Assembly (NCBI GenBank): GCA_024529925.1
Contig: JAFEUB010001473.1
Span: 310,001 to 374,000 of the forward strand
DNA length: 64,000 bases
Direction of reading: 5' to 3'
DNA from: Ophthalmolycus amberensis
Lineage: Eukaryota; Chordata; Actinopteri; Perciformes; Zoarcidae
In this document: positions 55,525 through 64,000 of the stretch, piece after piece
Layout: each line of letters starts with the position of its first letter
Numbering within the stretch: the first letter of the stretch is position 1
The notes under the pieces: model-generated
Databases searched by the model: none
Told to the model about the DNA's origin: nothing
Seen by the model: only the letters and a program-made list of their open reading frames with translations
Position numbers and translations under genes: made by a program

Positions 55525-56203
55525 GCCAGCTTGCCTCAGTTCTTTTCTTGATGTACAAGCCTTTCTATTATTCCTTCCTTAATGACACTAATTAGACTGT
55601 TCCCTTTGATTAATCTGTTCTTGATTGAGCGTGTGTTTGCCAGCGTGTGAGAGCGCACGGTGGCCTGTGCGCGTGTGTGCACATTGCTGCCAACGAGGCA
55701 TGATAATCGGACCGCTAATCCCACTGATGCCGACGCTCTGTGAGTGAGTGATAGAAAACAAAATGCCAGACACATGTGGAGCTCCTTGAATTCCACCGTC
55801 TTCCCAATGCTCACAGAGCGGGGCAAAACCCATAAATCTACAATTATCAAGGTGGAGAGAGTACAACTGGAATCCATTACAGTCTCCTAATTACTTACAA
55901 AGGTTGTAATTAGTGAAGTAGTGCATTGGGTTTGCATGAGGAAATATGAGAGGGGGAAAAATCACAGAGGGATTTGGAGTTGCACCAGCTCCTCCTTTTC
56001 TCTAATATGATCAGGCATATTCTCCCCTTTCCCTTTGTTTCCTCTTGACTGTTTCTTATTTTGGTTTGCCTCTGGCACTGTGCAAAAACCCAGTCCACCT
56101 CAACAGAGAAAATGAGACAATGTTTCTGCCTATTGACTTTCTGTTTTTATTCGATAATTGTTGCCATAAAGCGTAATTAAACTTTATTGTTCATTCCTTC
56201 ATC

Positions 56204-56239
<36 letters not shown>

Positions 56240-59200
56240 TCTCCATGTGTTAGAAAGTAATTATATCTCGGTGTGCCTGCGAGACAGCACACTCCTGATC
56301 CACTGATGAGAGCAGGCTGGGAGGTTGAATATAATGAAATGGAATACATTACAGGATGCCGGCGAGCCATAGGCTTCGCCTTCCTGAGACACGCTGTTCC
56401 CACACAACACACCGAGAGCCACCGCCCGCAACGCGGAATTGACTTCCTTACTCAAAACGTCTCGCCTGGGTCAAAGTGACCAGCCGCACAAATCCATGAT
56501 GTGTATGCCGTGCTTGGGATCATGATGTACCGTTATTCTGGTCCCACAAGTGACTGCTGGCGAAGAAATTCTACTTTAGTTCGTTTTTTCTGCTTTTGAC
56601 AGCAACCTAAAACGAACCGGCACCCAAAATAATTAAAAGCAACATATCTTGTGTTCAGAGTTAGACGTAAAGTGGCATTCTCCAATAAAATTTGCATTTA
56701 GCTCCTTGGGCATTTCCTTTGATGTAAGCAAAGCAAACAAGGTGGGAGACCCTTCAAACAAAAACAACAGCGACAAAACCTCGCTCCACTCCTGTATTTT
56801 TCTAATGCAGAAATCTCCAGAGTGGTTGCTTTGTGAGTCGTTTACTTTGTTTGTCAGACTTACACGCAGCAACTCCTGCTGAGATTTAGCAGTCATAATA
56901 CTGGAAACGGAAATTATAAAACACAGAACATGACTATACCTCTGCAATCCAGTTTACTATGAATGAAAGCCCAAAAGAAACTAGATTCTTGAGGCTATTA
57001 CAGATATCGATAATGAAGAGTTTTTCAAATACGAATATGATATGTATGCTGACATGTTTTGAGTGTGGTCTGATGGGTGCTCCTACTTATTGTCAGGACA
57101 TATGCGCAGTACAACATACTGTTTACCAAACTCAACTTCAATGAGAGGTTGTAAGCCCAGAATAAACATTACCAACATTTTGTTATCAGGCTTCTACAAG
57201 AGAAGAAGAGGGGAATATAATAATGGGTAGCAATCAAAGTTAATAGGTCTGTACGGACATTACAGGTGCAGTACGGGTCAAAGGGCAAGAGCAGAAGTTA
57301 CTCTTGTTTTAAAGGTTGTCTCATGTAAACTAGTTCTGCCAGAAGCCGGCTGCAAGACGTAGGTGTGCTGCTCGCTTGAATACCAACTGCCTTTGTCCTT
57401 TAATCTCTCAACGTGTAGATAAGATGGAAGAGTGTGTCGGGGGTTAAAGTGTTAAAAATCGACAGAAGAAGAGAGAGGGGAAGAAAATTATGACAAAATA
57501 TGAGATAGCTCAGAGAGGTTCCACCTCTACAGCCACTTTTCCCTCACAGAGTCGAAGGAGCTGGCATTACATCAGCAGACAAACACCTCGGTAATGAAGC
57601 GCCAGCAGTCCTGGACTCTAACCACGCAGACCTATCCATCTCCCCATGCATTATTCACCGCGCACAGCCATTTTACCGCCCAGCGCAGCCGGCAAAGATT
57701 GGTTCCACTTTTTATTTATCTGTTTTTCATCCCCTCCCTCCTTTCCCTCCTTCTTCCTTTCTGCGGCTTTTCAATTAAATTAAGGCAAGTGCGACACTAA
57801 ATCCATGCGGCGGAGGCTGCCCACATGACAATTAGACTGTCAGCCAGACAGAGAAAGAGGGAGAGACAAGATAGTGAAGCAGCCCAGGTAAGTTGCCAGT
57901 GTTGAAATGCTCATTTAGGGCAGTGAGCCAAAGCCGAGAAAAAATGCCCATGTCGGTGCGTTGTTGTTCTCCGAGACACCGTTCTGCTCAGACTGCCAGG
58001 AGTCTCTCATTCAAGCTCAACTTTCAATATCTCAAACATATATTATTTCAACTAATTCATTCAGACCACAATGTATCAATAGCACATTCATTTTATCTAT
58101 TTGGTCCAAGAGTGAGTCATTTATGCCAATAAAACACCGTTGATAGATAACATTTTTTTGGCATAAACTCCATCTGTGATTAATGCCCATAATCTCAGAT
58201 GAACCTCATAATCAGTCGGCCACATGTACACACCCCGGCTCGGTGGGGGTGCGACTGCTCGGATGTTGGCAGCGGTGAGGGAAGCCGGAGGCATGCGTGC
58301 TACAGGTGCCTGCTAATATGGTTCATAAAGAGGAAGCTGATTAGTGGCTGGCTCCTGTGTGGGCTCAGAGAGAGGAGTGGTAGTTTCACGCTCCCTTTAT
58401 TAGATGATGGGAACGAGGAAGCTGTCGCCTCTTGAATTTGAGACCTGCGGGATAATAAAAGGAAGCAAGAACAGATAAGGACGGATGGAAGCCAAAAGGC
58501 ATGGAATAATGAATGGAGGAGCAGAGGAGAAGGAATTAAAAAGATCTCTCTCTCTTTTTTCTTTTTTTTTAAGTGACCGTATTTCTTGCTCTCTGCCCCT
58601 GTTTTCACAAAATCGAAGTACTTCATCGTAATGTCTTCCACCGGCCTGCTTTTAATACAATACACACATTCTGTCTACCAGCACCAGAGCAGCTGACGAG
58701 GAGATAATTCCTCCTCTGAGCAATATCTGTAAAATATTTTATCCTAATTCTCTACAACAGGCAAGATGCAGCACAACACCTCCCCAAATATCCCGAGTCA
58801 GGACACCGACTCTGGCTAAAAAGCTGCACATTGTTAACCATCTCCAGACAAACTCTATGTCTCTTTAGTCTGCACTGCCCAATCATTGCACCCTGTTTAC
58901 ATGTATCGATGTTACGTTAAATGACTCATTAATACAAGATATCTTGGATTTAAACCCAATAGGGAAGCCTGATAACAGTAATGAGGCCATCTGCAAACTT
59001 CGTCTGATGAAGGTGGCAGCATCTGGAGGCAAAACTTATCATCTACACACACAGTTCACCTTCAAATGCACCAGGGATTCCATCAGACGCAGCTGCGACG
59101 CGTTCTAGCTGCAGCGCGGCCACCGGAGCTGATTGCAGCCACTAGACGATAACAGGCCCCTTTTATTTATTCATAACGTATACACATGAACGAGAACAGC

Positions 59201-59240
59201 ATTCCCATTTCGTTTTTACTATCAAAAGCAACAGTTTGCT
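49666..59240. other. Noncoding region
   Basis: No convincing exon. It includes (GT)n at 50750-50774, (TA)n near 50993-51009, CA and GT arrays at 53681-53706 and 53777-53805, a GA-rich stretch at 53935-54065, G18 at 54754-54771, a long (GT)n at 55471-55523, and (CT)n at about 56208-56237. The segments 55880-55915, 56130-56200 and 58080-58200 are rich in TAATTA-type cores and look unlike repeats. Confidence 0.55.
55471..55523. repeat. (GT)n microsatellite, about 53 bp
   Basis: GT run with one C interruption (tgtgcgtgtg). Confidence 0.96.
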
Positions 59241-59244
59241 TTGT

Positions 59245-59745
59245 TGACGAGACTCGGATGAGAAGATGGACACCAGTCTCTTGTCTGAGCGGTAAACGGC
59301 CTATGAAGCTACAGCGAACAGCCAGTTAGCTTAGCTTAGCACAAAGACTGGAAACAGGAGGAAGCTAACTTGTTCAATGGCAAAACAATGGACTTACCAG
59401 AACCTCTAAAGCTCACAAATAGCATCTTGAACCTTTTTTGTTTAATTTGTACACAAAGAAAAGTGTTAAAATAACACATAATGTTTATACAGGACTACTA
59501 CAGTAACTATTTCATGGCCGGTCAGAGTCCCGTCATGTTGCTGAAATAGTGGTTGGATTTTGTTGGACAGAGCCAGTCTAGTCGTTGTCCCATGCGTCCA
59601 GTCTTTATGCTAAGCTAACTGACTGCAGCTCCATATGTACCATACGGACATGAGTCGTTTCCATTTTCTCATCTAACTCTCGCCAATAAAAGGAATACGC
59701 AATCTTTCCAAAAGTGTCAGGCTGCTCCTTTTTCAATGCACCTTT
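59245..59745. repeat. Fold-back interspersed repeat, copy 2
   Basis: The left arm contains ccagttagcttagcttagca and caaagactggaaacaggagg. The right arm contains cagtctttatgctaagctaa, ctgactgcagctccatatgt, and tctcatctaactctcgccaa. The outer part of the left arm, gactcggatgagaagatgga, is complementary in pattern to the latter. It is the same family as 12730-13065 but with a longer central segment. Confidence 0.7.
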
Positions 59746-61221
59746 GATGGCTTCAATAGAAGGACCGCCACTGTTCAGTTTCTCTGCACGAGGATCAATT
59801 TAGTTTACGTTATCTTAGCTGCTTCTTAATTGTAGATAAGTCCATGTCCAAGAGAGGCAACCCAGAGACATGTGTGTGACGTATCAAGTGAGACACAGAT
59901 AAGAAGTGTGGTTTAATAAACACACAAAAACATAGAGAATCTCTCTGACCAGTAGGACAAAGAGGTGACATCAAACCCTGCAAACACACCGCTATTTGCT
60001 GTGTGTACTTTTTATATGAACTTGTGTGACATTGAAGACCAAATTCCCTAACTTGCTGGTGATTTTTTTTCTTACAAGCTGATGCATGTGTGTGTGTGTG
60101 GTTGTGTGTGTGTGTGTGTGTGTGTGTGTCTCTGCACCTCTGCTGAGATGTGGGGGTTTTCAAATGTGGGTCTGTGTGGGTGTCAGCTGCGACAGGTAAA
60201 GTGAGGTTTTACCAGAGACAATTGGGAGTCAGCAGTCATTTCAGGGGGCCGCTGTTCGTAAAATGAGCAAGGACAGAACCCAAACCAAGCAATTAAGGAA
60301 AAGGTCAGGCTGGATAGATAGTCTCTCATTTCAGGGAGGAGGGAAAGCACACACACACACACACGTGTAGTAAGTAGTGTTACTATGCTTGCGAGAATGC
60401 TCAGGGAATGCATTAATTCCCCTTTAAATAGATCTGACTCGAACAGCCTCAGCAGCACGTTTAACCTTAACCTTCCCCCTGACTTTAAGTTGATGCCATT
60501 AAAGAATAATTTTTTTCTGTATACGTCGCTTTGTCCTCATAAGAATGGATCAAGGAACACACACATAGTACACTGTATGCAGACACATAGACCCTACACT
60601 CTCTGCGTAGTCAGTCACACACACGGGGGCACTCACATGCACACTTACATGCCCAGAGACGCACATCACTTTTCTACATTTGCAATCCAGCGTCCTATGT
60701 TGAAGGGTAGTTAAGATGGTGACATTTCTCCAGAGGGCATTTTAATGAGATGTGAATGCTGTGAGTGAAGCAGAGAGAGAGGGGGGGGGGGGGGGTCCTG
60801 CTACATGCTGTGGCATCAGTTAACAACAGAGGAAGGGAGAGGGGCTGGCAGGCTGCATGAGGGGAGACATGTCTTTAGAGTTGTTACATGCATGGGAAAT
60901 AAGCATGGAGGGAGAAGAAAGTGGGTTGGTTAGGGATACAGGGAAGAATAAGAAAACGAGAGTCACAGAGAGAGAAAAGGGGGGGAGGCAGGGTGGGAGA
61001 ATGACGGGGAGGGAAAACCGGAGAGACACTCAGCTGAGCGAGAACACAGAAAAGTCATAACCCAGATTCAATTAACGTCTGATTGCTGTTCTATTGCTGT
61101 AATATTATACAGCTGAGAAGCGGTTTCATATTTCAAACAAAGGCCAAGTATCAGCCTCATTTATGATCTCCCTTGCACATACTTATTCTGTCTCTCTCTC
61201 ACCCTTTCACACACACACACA

Positions 61222-61313
<92 letters not shown>

Positions 61314-61363
61314 CACACGCACACACGCACACGCACACGCACACGCACACGCACACGCACACA
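61222..61363. repeat. (GCAC)n array grading into (GCACAC)n
   Basis: About 23 tetranucleotide units (61222-61314) pass into mixed GCACAC units up to 61363. All of it alternates purine and pyrimidine. It is the same tetranucleotide as the intronic array at 11561-11656. Frames through it (Arg-Thr-His and Cys-Val-Arg-Ala repeats) are artefacts. Confidence 0.97.
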
Positions 61364-61661
61364 CAGAAAACGGTTTGCTCCCACTCCAGAGGGAAGAAGA
61401 GGAGAATGACATTCAAATAGAGACAAAATAAGTGATGACATCAACAAAAAGTGCGTGTGCATAAGAGACGGAGACAGAGAGAAGAAGAGCAGGAATGACA
61501 CTCAGTCGATGGAAGCATTGGAGGGCTGAGTGACAGCCTATTTGTTTGGGATGATGAAGATATTTTCATCCAGGCAGCCATTTGTAGCGTCAGTGCCTAG
61601 GACAGCCTGTCAAATCTGCTTTAGCTCTCCATCCTGTCTGCACACTGCTGCCATCGCACAC

Positions 61662-61700
<39 letters not shown>

Positions 61701-62321
61701 TCTGTCTGTCTCCCAACAGACTACAACAGGTGTGCGTCTTTGGTAATGTGTGTTTTTCTGAAAGAAAGAAAGAGGCTGCTCGATTTTAGGGGCGCCATTA
61801 CCGGCACAACACCTCTGGGCTGAATTGTTCAAGCCCAATACACACACACACTCATGTGCACACAGAATAAATGCATGATCGGCACTTTTTCTATGTCGCT
61901 CAGCTAAGACAGTGCCATCACCTTCAGCCCTCTCTCACATCTCCCCAACAGCAAAACATTACATGAAGAGTGGTTTTCTATGTAGTTAACATGTTGGATG
62001 CTGTTGTAGTAGCGGAGAAAGAAGCTAATGCAGTTTTCCAAACACCACACATCCTTCACCTGTGTAATCGTGGGGAAACGGAGCTGAAACCATAATGTCA
62101 CGGCGAGCCGTGAAACAGACGCTCGGGGGCAACAACCTTACAGAACCCCAAGTCATCAGAGGCCGGACGTCTGTCACACATGCACACTTGGATGAGACAT
62201 AAATACACATGTGGACACACAGACACACACACACTAATTGTCGCTCTCTCCACACAGCCATTACTTTGTGAGCACATAAGTGGCTTTTGGGGAGACTCCA
62301 GGCGGAGAACTGAACACAAGC

Positions 62322-62323
<2 letters not shown>

Positions 62324-62383
<60 letters not shown>
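62324..62383. repeat. (GT)n microsatellite, about 60 bp
   Basis: Thirty uninterrupted GT units, the longest pure dinucleotide GT array in the window. Confidence 0.97.
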
Positions 62384-62385
<2 letters not shown>

Positions 62386-63084
62386 TCTGTCTCTCTCTTC
62401 CCCAACACACATTAAGTGGTGTAGGGGGAACTGTGAACTCTGGTTGAACTTGGGGTAAAAGAGAGGTGAGAGGCAGTGCCACGCACATGCACGAGTGGAC
62501 CCAAACACACACACACACACACTAGTATTCTGACTAATATGGCGTGGCCCACTAAAGGTAGTGTGCTTGGAAATGACATGCACATGGCGTTTGAAAACGT
62601 TGATCTTAATTTAAACATCCAGTGAGCCTGCGAAACACACTCTGTTTGACTGTGTGTGTGTGTTTTGTGTGCAAACACACACATGTGAAGTCAGCAGTCG
62701 CAGTCAGAATCCCATTAACCTTTTCAGACCTCCTTTAAATACAGTTTGACTGATTGAGTGTTTCTGAAATCCCCCATCAATTATAGAACAGAACAAGGCA
62801 TCACCGTCTGTTCGCCTGACAGAACCGACTCGTGATTCTCAAAGCAACAAAAATAATATATAAATATATCATGACAAGAAAAAATATATATATATATGAT
62901 GCTGTTAGGAATTGCTGTGTTGGAGAATCCTGGTAAAGTGTGGTGATGGCGGTGGTGGGGTCTCCTCTAAAAGATGAATGTGTAACTTTGTGTGACCCTG
63001 GCTCACTGCCTCCCTAAGTCTCATTGGTGACCCAGGCCTGCGGTGTTCACCAAGAGCTGTTAGCCATGGCTCATCACACACGTG

Positions 63085-63090
<6 letters not shown>

Positions 63091-63130
<40 letters not shown>
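63091..63130. repeat. (CA)n microsatellite preceded by CGTGTGCGCG
   Basis: CA run of 20 units. The cgtgtgcgcg just upstream keeps the purine-pyrimidine alternation. Confidence 0.96.
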
Positions 63131-63131
<1 letters not shown>

Positions 63132-64000
63132 GGAACCACACGTCTAAGCAGCTATCGACACACAAGCATGGACACACAAACGGCGCTCATGCTAAAGCAC
63201 ACAGACCACAAACAGACACCGCCTACACACAGAGACACACAAACATATTGGCTAAGTGGGGGTTGATCAAGCCAATCTAAATGCTAAACAAGGATCTGTC
63301 TCAGGAGTAAACTACTGGCTGGCTGCAGACTGTCTCTTCTCTAGAGGCACTCAACAAGGGGACATAAAATTGATCTGCGTGTGTGTGTGTGTGCATGTTC
63401 GTGTGCATGTGGAGCAGCGTTCAGTCTCCTCGCATTTTCAAGACCCCAGGCTCTCCGTCACACTGAGAAGATTCTGAGGCCCTTGCTAGAAATTATTATT
63501 TTCTTTTTCTCAATCAGTAATTGCCATGGGTAGAGAAGAAGAAAATAATGCCGGCATCAAATAAACACAAAGGCTGGGGAGGACCCACAAAAACACACCA
63601 CGAAGCACACACACTCGCATATCAAAACACTTTTCTTTGGGTAACTCAGCCGCAGAGCGATATGTGCATGATAACACAGCCTTTGAAATATTCTCTTTTA
63701 TTTAACAATAAGGCGAAGTGATGATTGTCTGTGCGAGCAGAGAAAAGGGATGGCGTGTATACATGGATGTGTCCTTACTTTATATTCTGTGTGGCAGCTT
63801 TGCCTTCCTACAGGTCCACGGCTACAATAAAGAGGACGGCGGATAAGTAAACGTGCAACTACGACCTGTCAATTTCAGGCACAAGACAACAAGCGCCACA
63901 TTTGCGTATTATCCGTTATAATATCTAGTGCGTCATCTCACTGCATGCGCCTGTGACAAACTCCACTGTTGGTTCTTATTTTCATGTAAAACCCATTATT

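Larger units (their letters stand above)
59746..64000. other. Noncoding, microsatellite-rich right end
   Basis: No convincing exon. It contains (GT)n at 60090-60128, G15 at 60781-60795, a purine-rich block at 60830-61030, the (GCAC)n array at 61222-61363, and CA or GT arrays at 61663-61698, 62324-62383, 62500-62522 and 63091-63130. The short AT arrays near 62855-62896 are (TA)n. The last 800 bases show nothing that I recognise. Confidence 0.55.

Noticed and set aside
61161..61501. Similar repeat-protein frames near the right end
   Set aside because: Same cause: (GCAC)n microsatellite.
63814..63846. Short exon-like segment after ttcctacag, followed by taagtaaac
   Set aside because: Good-looking acceptor and donor-like ends, but only about ten codons with an in-frame stop and no recognised protein; not enough to call.

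Overview
The window looks like vertebrate, most likely teleost (acanthomorph-type) fish, genomic DNA. Reasons: a split gene with GT-AG introns, very abundant (CA)n/(GT)n, (GA)n and (GCAC)n microsatellites, and many interspersed repeats of kinds I recognise from fish genomes. There is no bacterial-style gene density, and almost all long open frames are translations of simple repeats.

One protein-coding gene is firmly supported. On the plus strand, nine consecutive coding exons between 9150 and 24284 encode the cytoplasmic part (411 residues) of an EphA-class ephrin receptor tyrosine kinase: juxtamembrane segment, complete kinase domain, SAM domain and a C-terminal PDZ-binding tail (VQV). Exon sizes (68, 126, 186, 62, 210, 150, 194, 141, about 100 coding bases) and phases follow the usual Eph pattern. 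Signal peptide, ligand-binding, cysteine-rich, fibronectin and transmembrane exons were not found; they probably lie left of the window. The paralogue is tentatively epha8, by elimination. A 3' UTR of about 1.5 kb likely ends near an AATAAA at 25803 followed by a GT-rich stretch.

Layout: 1-9149 is probably the intron upstream of the juxtamembrane exon, or flank, rich in microsatellites. 9150-24284 is the gene, with large introns holding arrays and two recognisable mobile relics. 24285 to about 25830 is the 3' UTR. From there to 64000 I find no convincing functional gene, so about 38 kb is intergenic, or intron of a gene whose exons lie elsewhere.

The downstream part contains a dense repeat island (about 37.9-44.3 kb). 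It includes an intact hAT-like MITE with 8-bp target duplications. It also includes a decayed element bounded by 14-bp inverted repeats, carrying THAP-protein remnants on one strand and a converging, internally deleted ORF with a PHD-like finger on the other. That element was later invaded by other repeats. It is the most unusual structure in the window.
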